64,000 nucleotides of DNA. Source: Inonotus obliquus (lineage: Eukaryota > Basidiomycota > Agaricomycetes > Hymenochaetales > Hymenochaetaceae). The stretch spans positions 1,178,001-1,242,000 of the forward strand of contig JAJHTX010000009.1 of NCBI GenBank assembly GCA_032164295.1. The letters run 5' to 3'. The position numbers were made by a program, and so were the translations under genes. Within the stretch, counting starts at the first letter, position 1. Every line of letters starts with the position of its first letter. Below, one piece after another: positions 45,866 to 56,167 of the stretch. The notes below the pieces were generated by a model. That model ran no database searches. It was not told the origin of the DNA and saw only the letters and a program-made list of their open reading frames with translations.

Positions 45866-48695
45866 CGAGTGAGAGATGGAGAGTTAGGGGAGATGATGAG
45901 AGTAGACTGAAGGATGTTGTGCTAAGGGAGATGAGGGCCGGAGGCTGTGTCGATCTCTTGGTCCTCCTCAATTGCGTAAGCAGCCGCGTCACGCTACTCA
46001 TCTCTATTTCGTCTCCTCTTTCACTCATTTCATTTCACTTGACTTGACTTGCATTCACCATGTATAAAAATCCTTTCTCTATTCCCTCTACTCATTTCAT
46101 GATTTCCTCTCATTTAAAACAGACACGTACGCTCTTGAAGTGGCACCCGAATCGAGGGAGACATGGTCTTTCGTTCCTCTGATCTTCCACTTCTTCTAGG
46201 TCAGGCATTTTCAGTTCCGCGGTTTCCCGATCAAGAAGCGGCCTTCAAGCCGATCCCAGCCATATTGCTTATGTCAGCCCTTATAATCCTGGCACTCCAA
46301 TAAATGATTGGTGGCTGCCGCCCATCAAAGAGACAGTTCATCAAGCTATTGCATACTAATTTCATCGTGTACTGGTTAGTACGAAGGTACTAGAATGCCT
46401 TCGGCACTCGTTCACTTCCGATGCGCGCGGCGATTTCACGCCGTACCGTACACTCCGTTCTTATGCATATGGAACGTGCATCGGTCCGCACCGCAAAGTC
46501 CTCTATCTCTATACCATCTATTCGTATTAGCTCAATCGACCCCGGAGGGTAAAATGGAAAGGGGGATCATCACTCATAGCTCGGGAGTCAGCGCTACTCC
46601 TACTCTGTTCTAGTACGATGGAACTGATCGGACTGATGAACACGGTGAGGTGTCCTTTCTTCGAATGTCGAATGAATGAATGAAATCTTCAAATTCTTTC
46701 AAATGCCCCTAGACCACTTCCCCTCTTCTCCTATTCAGTTGGGAACGACAAGGTTTAGGATCAGGTACACCTTCCTTGCCTCAGAGACAGATGCGGGTTA
46801 TCCTTGTACCTACACGTGTGATTTGCTTCTTTATCCTCAGATCTTGCTCAGCCGAGCTTACGAATCCTGGAACATCGGGACTTTACACTATATCTATATT
46901 CACTCAGGTTTGACAAAGAATGCTCTCAAAGTCAGTCGACTATGTTCTCTGCATATTCTCAACAACGAGACTTGCGCTATCCAGTACACTGAACCCCATC
47001 CATTCTACCTGCTCCACCTATCCTTTATCTTTACTCTCCCTCCTATTTCCGAGTCTGAGGGATGTATCTACCCCTATTTCTATTCCAGTTTCCTCAGGTA
47101 TGAGGTGCTGATATGCCACGATGATGAAAATAACTCAAGGAAGCTAATCCAACTAAAACGTAACGAAGGTTCTTCTATTCTCTTTCGTTTCCATGTCCCT
47201 CCCTCTCCTTCCCTGGTTCCGCGCTATTGGCCTAATGATCATCTTTTTTTCTTCAGCGATCTCAGGACGATCTCAAGTTCTACTCTACATATGTACATGT
47301 TCACGTACAGTCACATGACATGCTAACTTGAACTCCTCAGAATGCTCATAGTTAGGTTCTCCATCCGTCGTTCGCGTTCTCGTTCCCATGAAAAAACTCG
47401 GGAGTCAGAAGACTAGAACGCAATCTTCCATTTGTATGTTACAAGCTTTGTGTTTCATATTCCGAAAACAAATTCCACGCGTTCCAAGCTTCTTTGTATG
47501 TATGTCTGCTTGTCTGTCTATACCTCTGATGGATTCGTACGGAAGGGCCTACCGCCTACTGCCGGACTCTGTCAAACGTGAACAGCTACTTGACTCACAT
47601 CTACGTTCCCTTCCCATTCCCATTGGAATGAAGAAGATAGGGACAGAGACAGAGACAGAGACAAATAAACTACTCCCAGTCCCGGTCCCTGTAACTCCGT
47701 TTTTAGCTTTCCCGTCCATCAATACAAATTTATCTTCCTCATCTTTATACCATTGTACCAGGTAATACACCCTTACACCCTTGTCCCTTATCCTTTATCC
47801 CTTATCAAAGTTTGTCCCTTGTATAGTGTACACTTGCATCTATGCATCTATGCACCTATGCTAAGTTGCCAGGCCGCGTACTCAAACTTTAATCCCTTAC
47901 GAACATGGAACATAGTCAATCACATAGTCAATCCCTTTGTTCCACTTCCAAAGAGATCCTAAACTAGACACCAGGTTTTCTGAGCTGGGTTGTCTCAAGA
48001 ACAACGAAGCTATCTTAACCCAACCGTGCGAGTCCCACTCACCCCTCCTCCTGATTATAGATATCGCGAATCCTATGCCAGAGTCCAGACAGGAGACAGG
48101 ACAGGAGATACTCGAAGGAGTATATTTAAAGCGACTCGGAGATAGCGTAGATCATTAACTAACATTTACACACTCACATATTTGATCATAACCCCAGCCC
48201 AGCTGCTTATGTCCGAGCCGATCGTAGAACGCGTGAGTGAGTGAGTGAGTAAATCTTGGCTGGAGGATGATCATTATTTCATACTGGATGTGTATAGTGA
48301 GTGGTTAGACTTAGTTTAAGAGTATAGGGGTATGTAATGATCGTCATACCTACTCGAATGGAGAATAGTAAGGGAGGGAAGAAAGGCTAAAGTCGCAAGC
48401 GATGCCAGGACAGATATTCTAGACTGGAGACTCTCACCGGTACCGTTAGAATTCGAGGTTGAAGCACTCGACATTAATACGCCGCATGTTCACAAACATT
48501 CCCTCCTATACGTCACATACACGAGGACAGAACGAACCTTACTCTTTACGCGCCAACGGACTCGGAGGTCATGGGTCATAACGTGAATTCGCATAACGAC
48601 TCGAAGATGACAGGACGAACCTATTTCATCTCCAACGTTTCCACTTGCCTCAAATATGTATACGGCCGTTGTGTTGCTGGGGCACTTGTGCCATT
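45866..48695. repeat. Block X, right copy (inverted relative to 34432-37160)
   Basis: Reverse complement of block X, continuous with TauD-4. The inner end at 45866 (cgagtgagagatggagagttagg) matches unit 1 up to 37160 (ccgtctctcactcg) and then diverges at once into Rho-gene 5' flanking DNA. A 216-residue open frame at 46676-47326 exists only in this copy. Confidence 0.85.
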
Positions 48696-50132
48696 TCAAG
48701 CCTGTACCGCAACACTAGCAGTAGCCTCAGGAACACCACTCTTCTCCGGTCCATCATCAAAAACAGTCGTACGCCGCATATCACGAACTTCCATCTGGTC
48801 GCTGAAGGGAGTAGCACGGTGCATCGTGCAACGATTATCTAGAGAAATCGGTCAGTGATGCTGAAGTATGGTGTTGTTCTTTAGCGATAGCGCTTACCCC
48901 AGAATACCTTCACGAGATTGGAATCAGTACGGCGGGATTTAGTAGAATTTGAGAAGACTCACAAGATCTCCTGGTTGATGCCATTTGATCGACAAAGTGT
49001 ATTTCGGCTCGGTACAGTGGTCGATCAGTTCCCAAATAAGATTCAGTCCTTCCTCTTTGGACATTCCAACGACTTCGGCAGCATGCGCGGCAAGGTAGAG
49101 CGTCTGAAACGATCCAGACTCAGACTTCTGAGTGTTTTGGAGTATAGCTCAGAAAAGAAATACATACCTCTTCTCCGTCCGGAGCAATCTGCACGAGCTT
49201 ATGGTAGGCCGGCTGCTTTGCGGATTTCTCGTGTTCTGTTACAGACTTGAATTCTTCCGGAGCAGCCATCTGGCGCGAATGCCACAAGCTGATAAAGTAT
49301 GGTTAAGTTTGGGGCATTGAGGGTGGAAGGATACGAAAGCTCACTCATGCTTTATAATCAGTTCTCGGAGCTTCGCCTTTCGCTCCTCAGGAAGGTCGCG
49401 ATACGCGCGACGAACGTCAGCAAAGTCAGTGTTGCCACCTTCTTTGGGGATGCGGTGTGAAAGCAAGAGGGAGTATTTGCTACGGTGCTGGTTGAAGGAC
49501 GAATCCGTGTGCCACAGTGCATTGCCTATATTGAGTCCTTGAGTCTACGGCACAATAACTGAATGCTCGGCTAACCCTTGATAAACCACCACCTACGACT
49601 ATTCTTCTGGACTATGGTGCCGTCGGCGTTCGTGTTGCCCGCATCAAATAACTCAGGGTATCCGAAGCGATCTGGTACTTTCGGGCCATTGAACTTTGGA
49701 ACTTTCTCAAGTACCCCGAGTTGCCTGCTGAATGCGATGTGAAATTCATCACTGAGACCAGTGCTCCTGTAGACCGTCACTCCGAAACTATGGAAGATAG
49801 TTGTCAGAAAGACCTTTGGAGCATGATCACTAGCGACAAACCGGTTCTGTGCCTCTATAACATCTTGAATCTGAGAGTCTGGGATTGGCTTAGAGAAGTC
49901 AATGCCCTCAATTCTGAAAAAGAAAGCCATCAATGAGAAGCGCGCTATTCAGAGACTGTGTCCTTACTCGGCGCCAGTGAGGTCTGCATATCAGAGAACC
50001 AACCCTCACAGACTCGAGGGATGAGCCGTTGACCGCCCGGACAGATAAACCCGAGCCCGAGATACGACCCTCGCCTGTGGTCGTGGTTGTTACTGTAGTG
50101 GTGGTAGACGTGGTTGTGGTTGAGGTCGACAT
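48696..50132 (-). pseudogene. TauD-4, dioxygenase copy frameshifted in exon 1
   Basis: Downstream exons match TauD-2: IEGIDFSKPIPDSQIQD, FGVTVYRSTGLSDEF, PDRFGYPELFDAGNTNADG, WHTDSSFN, GGNTDFADVRRAYRDLPEE, DNRCTMHRAT and VRDMRRTTV are all present. In exon 1, however, 11 bases are missing between the Pro codon of KP/RP and GGCGCCGAG (near 49976-49990), so LHPTF is lost and the frame is shifted before the exon 1 donor. No alternative donor that restores frame is evident. A downstream start would lose the N-terminal region but keep the catalytic core, so a shortened product cannot be excluded. Otherwise it is a very recent pseudogene. Confidence 0.75.
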
Positions 50133-50882
50133 GTCAGCACTAGCAGTCCAGCAGAGTCAAAGTAGTTTGAGTTCAAGCGCGCGGTCAATGCGGGGCTTCC
50201 TGTACCACATAGAGGACGTCTCTTATTTGAATCCGAGCGGACCGTGTACATTGAGTGCGGCTTCTACATCGAGAGGAGTCATGGGAGTAACCTGATAAAC
50301 CGTATACCAGCTGAACCTAGGCATACAGGTCTTTGTTATCGTTATGAAAAGCTGACGGATCTCGGACTAGTGGCAGCTAGGTTGCCTCAAATACTTCCTC
50401 TCTTGTGCCACCTGCTGGTGTGGTACAAGTCCCAAGGACGTTCAGATTATTTTCAAATTTTAGCACAGTACGAGTACGTATCGTGATCGTGAGAAAATAG
50501 AAAAGAGTCGGACAATCCTTCAAGATTCCTTGTCGCGCTTTAACTCTTGCCGCCAAACCGATAACATGCCAGCTACATGATATCCTGTGTTCGTGCCACT
50601 TCCAAAATGCAGAGTAGTCCAAAGTTGCTTGGCTCGTCTGAGTTCTAGCCCACCGTCGTACTTCCAGACGGACGAACGCTCCGCGGGTTCCAATACCAAT
50701 CGATACTTTGCCCGGTCATTGGCTTCCAATGAACAGAAAGAAGCTGTAAGCTAATTTTGTATCAATGCACCCGACGGTTCTTAGTCTGGTGACTGCTTGG
50801 AGAAGTCGGCGGGATCAACGTACCAGATGACCGTTGGTACTTATTCTACTGGGAAAGCGACGATGGCCTGTGTTGATACAGA
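50133..50882. promoter_or_regulatory. Divergent promoter region of MFS-3 and TauD-4
   Basis: Inverted third copy of the region at 32268-32981, with the same ordered blocks (the cacgataccgtact-type block near 50470, the cgacggtcttccagacggacgaacgctccgcggg block near 50655). Confidence 0.5.
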
Positions 50883-53087
50883 ATGGCATACACGACCTCC
50901 CTAGCAGTCGAGTCTTCAGTTGTTCGAAAGACTTCGTTGAAGGAAAATATTAAGGTGAATCTAGCATAGCACCTTCGTCGTTCGAGCTTATCAACTTTGC
51001 TCAGTGCCTTATAATCTGCCTTATTGTTGCTGTTTCGACGTTTCAATATGGTTTCGATGCTAGTGTATGTTTCTTGTCCGTTACTCCTTTTCTCTGTAAT
51101 CGAATGTATACTTTCCCCCCATCAGGTCGTCAACGGCTTTCAAGCCATGCAAGGCTTTCTTCGTGTCTATGGTGTCGAGACATCACCCGGGAAATTCACC
51201 ATTCAGGTGTCCAGTGTTTTTGGAATACTCTTCGTTCATGTCTAATATCTTCATAGACATCGTTCCAGCAGCTCATCACGAGTCTACTTCAAGTCGGTCT
51301 GATCATCGCGTCACTCATAAATGCACCACTTTCCGCGCGATTTGGTCGGCGTGTAAGCTTTGCGGTTGGATCTGTCTTGTGTGTCGTGGGTATTACCATC
51401 CAGATATTGGCCACTTCCCAATGGCCTATATATATAGGTCGTCTGCTCCTTGGTAAGCGTTCCTTCTCAGTATCATTGATGACGAATGGTTGTTGACTCC
51501 AGTTCTGTATGAAGGGCTGTCAAATGGCCTGTATGCCAATTCGACTGTTCTGTACATAAGTGAGGTATCCCCAGCGCACCTGGTCAGTATTTGAGCATGT
51601 ACTCTGTGGTCATTGATGAATAATGACTCTGTCCTTAGCGTGGCCTTCTCGTCTCCTGTTACCAGCCCTTCGTGAATCTAGGAATTTTCGTCGGCGCACT
51701 CGTATCGAATGCTTTCTCTGAGAACCTATCGAAGATATCTTACCAAGCTCAACTATGCATTCTCTACATTGTTCCAGTCTGGTTATTCTTCGTCATCTGG
51801 CTGGTGCCAGAGTCACCGCGCTGGCTTCTCGTGAGAGAGAAGAGGCAAGAGGCTGATAGATCGTTGGTCAGACTTCGACCTAAAGGAACAGCAAGGGAAG
51901 AGATTGAGGAGGAGATTAAGTTGATTGAAGATGCGATACTTGCGGAGAAGCAGATGGAGACTGATGTTGCGTGGAGTGATATTTGGAAAGGAACAGATCT
52001 GGTACATCACTTGCTCTTTCGTTGCACATGTTTTGATCACGGATTTCTGGTCCTTTTCATGAACAGCGTCGAACTTTGTTGTGTACTGCGTGTACAATGT
52101 TCCATGCTGCCTCCGGTGCCAACTTACTTTTCGGATGTAGGCAAACTTTCTACGTTCTTTCAGCTTTCCACTGACCGATACTATAGATGCCACATTCTTC
52201 TTCCAGACGGCTGGAGCGGGTAACCCTTTTATCGACACCGTTATCCTGCAAAGCGTCATCCTCTTCACAGCACTCTGCTCACTTCCACTTGCTCGTCGTT
52301 TCGCCCGTCGTCTCTTACTCTTATCCGGTTTCGCAATGACCACTCTATCCATGTTCACCGTTGCCATTGTCTACACTGTCACTAATTCCAACAGAAGCCC
52401 AGCTGTTGGAAGAGCGCTTGTCGCTTTACTGTGCATATTCAATGGATCGTATGGTGCTACGATTGGACCACTTAGTTGGGTAACAGCAGGAGAGATGACC
52501 TCAAATCGTTTACGTAGTCATGCGTTTGGGGTTTCTATGGCTATTGGATTTGTCTTTTCGTGGCTTGCAATCTTTACGACCCCGTATTTCATTAACCCTG
52601 CCAACCTCAATTTGGGTGCAAAAGGTGAGTGACCTTCTTTGTCGTCCGCACGCACCTCTAGCTAATCTTGGGATGAAGTTGCTTGGATTTGGGCTCCATG
52701 TAACTTGGTTACGTTCGTTTTCATCTGTGAGTTCCGAGTCTCGCCAGTGACTGGTTGATCTGCTAAACAACGTTTCCATAGACTTCTTCCTGCCTGAAAC
52801 GAAGGGTAGGAGCCTGGAAGAACTTGACGAGTGCGTATTTGATACTTTTAACGATGGCGAGTCGTCCTCACCTAATCCTCTCTCTGACGCACAGGCTTTT
52901 CAAGGAACGTATTCCAGCTCGCAAGTTTGCTTGTAAGTCATCTTCTACGGTATCTTCACTGCGCACACATCATCTGACACATTATTCACTAGCCGTCAAG
53001 CTGCAGTCCCGAGCTTCTAAGTCAGTCGATGAGAAGTCGTCAACCGATGCTATTGTGGTGATTGATGATATCGAGAAGACGAAGTAG
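50883..53087 (+). CDS. MFS sugar porter, copy MFS-3
   Basis: Third intact-looking sugar porter, transcribed on plus because unit 3 is inverted. It begins MAYTTSLAVESSVVRKTS. The intron after KENIK is shorter than in the other copies. It retains VVNGFQAMQGFLRVYG, LSARFGRRVSFAVGSVLCVVG, GRLLLG, ISEVSPAHL, PESPRWLL, REKRQEADRSLVRL, ATFFFQTAGAGNPFIDT, GEMTSNRLR and PETKGRSLEELDE, and ends DDIEKTK. The loop sequence EIKLIEDAILAEKQMETD is shared with MFS-2 and differs from MFS-1, so MFS-3 and MFS-2 are sister copies. All exon junctions examined keep frame. Confidence 0.87.
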
Positions 53088-53169
53088 GGTACATATGTAT
53101 CCCGAATAAATATATGGTAACCGCAAGCCAAATATTTCGTTTAGTTCACAAATAACATATCAAGAATAA

Positions 53170-53508
53170 CGCCATTCACGACCCTCCCTCCTCAGCAGCG
53201 TCAGGAACGCCATACTTGTATGGACCGTCATCTGCAACTGTAGTCCGCCGCATATCACGAATTTCCATCTGATCGCTGAATGTTGTTGCACGGTGCACGG
53301 TGCATCGTGCAGCGATTATCTTGAGGCAGCAATCAATGAGTATACACAAGAACAAGGAAACTACAATGTAAATATGCGTACCCCAGAAAACCTGTATAGG
53401 AAAGAACCTCAGATAATATCCGAGTCGGAAAGACTGGGACTACTAGGATCTCACAAGATCCCGAATCCCGATCCCCCGGTCCCGGTTGCTGCCACTTTAC
53501 TGTTAGTG
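53170..53508 (-). pseudogene. 3' fragment of TauD-1 in unit 3
   Basis: Minus-strand match to TauD-1 from the LTVKWQQPG exon (at 53508) through the distal-His exon (tgcacgatgcaccgtgcaccgtgc, with a small local duplication, near 53290) to the GVPDAAE end. It includes the distal-His exon that unit 2 has lost. Upstream exons are absent, so it is not functional. Confidence 0.85.
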
Positions 53509-54092
53509 ATACACATGTACGTTGTACGTTATACGTTCGCATATAAGAAACATTTGACATATGACTCGATACTGACTACTGACGTTATACCTCCATTAAT
53601 ATTCCCGCCTGTTTCATCCCTTCGTCTCCTCGCTGGCCTGGGCTCCCGGCTCTCCAAGACTCGGATTCGGAATCAAACGAATCAAACGTTTCAAACTTCC
53701 CTGACCTGACTCATAGACTCATCGACTCATATTACCACGCTACAGCAGTGGCTTCCGCACTTCCGCACTACCGCACTACCTCCCTACCGCCCTACCGCCC
53801 TACCAATGGGGAAAGAGCGGGGAAGGAACGTTCGACATACGGAAAGGTAACCTAGTAACGTCAACCCTTCCCTCCTTCCTTCAAGTAACAAGTCTCTTTT
53901 CTCTTTTCTCTTCGTTTCCCATTTTCCCAATTCCACTTTCCGTTTTTTCCCATCCGTTCACTTCCAAATCCGTTCACTTCCAAATCCGTTCACTTCCAAT
54001 CCAAGACGTGCATTGTAAATTTGTACCTAACGTCGCTGCTTATGTTCCGCGTTATTCATATTGTTCCACATTCCACATTACACTTACACCCT

Positions 54093-54138
54093 TCCTTTTC
54101 CTTTTCCTTTTCCTTTTCCTTTTCCTTTTCCTTTTCCA
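54093..54138. repeat. Microsatellite, ccttttt-like hexamer (ccttttn)
   Basis: Seven to eight copies of the 6-base word ccttttt/ccttttc in tandem. The left block Y has only an irregular A/G-rich remnant (near 37480-37515 on the other strand). Confidence 0.85.
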
Positions 54139-54550
54139 CTCGTCCAAGCAGCGAAATACAGAAACTACCAACAACTCATCAAATCCTCAAATCCGCAACT
54201 CTTCAAACCCGCAACCCAGAAACTCTGCAACTCAAGCAACTCAGACAACTCAGACAACTCAGACAACCCAGGCAACCCAGCAGACTTGAGATTAAACTGC
54301 GAATCAGTAAAATCAGTAAATCAGTAGTAAATCAGTAAGTCTGCATGTCGATGAATCAGTATCAGTAAATGGTGGGTTGGTGAGTTGGTGAATCGGTAAG
54401 TCGGTAAAGGTGTTGGTCGTCTACGTTACAGTCTTCGTGTCTTCGTGGCGCAGTGATGGCATAGATGCCGTAGATGCCGTACTTCTTCGTGGTCGTGGCC
54501 TATAGCGTAGATCAAACAACCCTAGTGCCGTACCACACAGAATTCAGACT

Positions 54551-54627
54551 TACTCACTCACTCACTCACTCACTCACTCAGTCAGCTCAGTCAACTCAGT
54601 CAGTCAGTCAGTCAGTCAGTCAGTCAG
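54551..54627. repeat. Compound tetranucleotide array, actc then agtc
   Basis: About seven actc words followed by irregular spacer and about eight agtc words. It lies next to the outer breakpoint of unit 3. The equivalent place in unit 1 (37200-37235) has a shorter gagt/gact array. Confidence 0.85.
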
Positions 54628-54650
54628 TTGGTACTATCACAATCACATAA

Positions 54651-56167
54651 GAATAATAAGTCGATAGTGATAACTCGATAGTGATACGTGATAAGTTGTA
54701 AAGTAGTGTACATTATTCAAGATAATTGCAAGATTTTTCTTTCTCAAAAGCTCAAAAAACTCAAAACTCAAAAGGCGAAAAATAATTAGGAAATAGTGAC
54801 GGAGACGAAGACGAAGAGATGAAGATGAAGAGATGAAGAGATGAAGGTGAAGAGATGGAGAGACAGCAATGAAGATGGAGATGAAGATGGAGATGAAGAG
54901 ATGGAGAAATGGAGGTGAAGAGACCCACAGAATCCCGGGAATCGATAGACAGGACGGACGCCATTCGCGTCGTCAAGAAAACAAAATCGAGATGACGAGA
55001 AATGAGAAATGAGAAATGAGAAATGAGAAATGAGAAACGAGAAAAGCTAAAAGTTAAAAGAGCGTGGAGGGTCCTCTGTAATGATTTTGCAGAGTACCCG
55101 TTGGTTGGGTTCGAGATGTCGAGGTTTGCGTCGAGATGTGGAGTGTTGAGTGTCGAATATATGTACAGGGTATCAAGCTGTCAAGGTGCCAAGGTATCAA
55201 AGTATATCCCTCCGTCCGACGTCCGATATCCAACACCCAACACCCGACACCCGACACCCAACACTCAACGTGTGCGCGCGTGTGTTGGGAGGTGAGGAGG
55301 GGAGCGCGCCGGTATTCGGTATTCGGTACTCGGTATCCGCCAACGGTTTTGGATAGCGACAGGATACCGGATTACCGGATTACCCGAATATGGCAGGATA
55401 TGGCCCGACCAGCGAGGTTAAGCGTCGAGTTTCGAGTCTCGAGTGTTGGAGCCGGTTAAAGGTTATACTAGCCAGCCTTTGACCCTCGGTGAAGCTTTGA
55501 CCCTCGGACCCTTGAAGCAAGCCTTGAAGCCGTACGCACGAGTCAAGCGTGTAAGCGTATAAGCGTGTCAAGTGTGTAAGCGTATAAGCAGGTACGCGGG
55601 CAAGCGGGAAACGGGGGTGGGAGCACGAGTCAAGCACGCAAGTCAAGCACGCAAGTGTGCAAGGTGAACGTAACAAAAACAAAAACAAAAACAAAGCAAC
55701 AGAAGAAAAAAAACGAAAGCGAGGTGACGAAATACGAAGTACGAGGTCGACTCGAAATCAAAAAAAGGCAAGGAAAGAGAAAAACAAGTAAAGAGGGAGG
55801 GGGTATAAACTCGACGTCGAACGTTTTTAAAGACTAAATAATGAAGAATGAAGAATGAAGAATGAAGAACGAGTGTGAGTGTGATGATGATGATATGATA
55901 TGATATGATATGATGATTGTATAAATCAGATACCAGAGATCAGATATCAGATACGTGTTGAAGAGAAGAGAAGAGGAGATTGGAGACTGGAGACCGGGAC
56001 GGAGACCGGAGATTGGGGGAAGGTAGGATGGCGTAGGATAGGATGGCGTAGATAGGAGGATGGCGTAGGATAGCAACAAAGTAAACGCCAAAGTGATATA
56101 AGTGATCCGAAAAGCAAAAGCTTCAAGACGCAGACCTTGCACGCGTACGTGCTGAATTTGATGGGAC
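54651..56167. other. Low-complexity spacer, no gene recognised
   Basis: Contains purine-rich gatgaagatgaagag-type tracts (54780-54930), a gagaaat-type octamer tract (54999-55040), cacccgacacccgacaccc-type repeats (55230-55262), gtaagcgtataagcg repeats (55540-55600) and gaatgaa repeats (55846-55872). No conserved protein signature was seen. Confidence 0.55.

Larger units (their letters stand above)
45866..54650. repeat. Segmental duplication unit 3 (inverted, circularly permuted)
   Basis: Read on the minus strand it runs block Y, TauD-1 3' fragment, MFS, shared promoter, TauD, block X. It starts at the equivalent of about 37165-37176 and ends at the equivalent of 37160. It therefore contains one whole unit, including the tandem junction of unit 2, but with ends at a different point than units 1 and 2. 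Confidence 0.8.
53509..54650. repeat. Block Y, right copy (inverted relative to 37161-38648)
   Basis: Non-coding reverse complement of block Y, lacking the 38040-38580 segment. It ends near 54650, where the reverse complement ttgtgatagtac matches 37176 and similarity then fades. It includes expanded simple repeats absent or shorter in the left copy. Confidence 0.8.

Noticed and set aside
46676..47326. 216-residue open frame on plus in block X right copy
   Set aside because: The inverted left copy at 36140-36375 breaks the same frame, and there is no domain. It is chance openness in pyrimidine-rich DNA.
34432..54650. Transposon explanation for the duplicated units
   Set aside because: No transposase, integrase, reverse transcriptase, terminal inverted repeats or clear target-site duplications were seen. 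The units carry host-type genes and share a tandem-junction structure better explained by segmental duplication.
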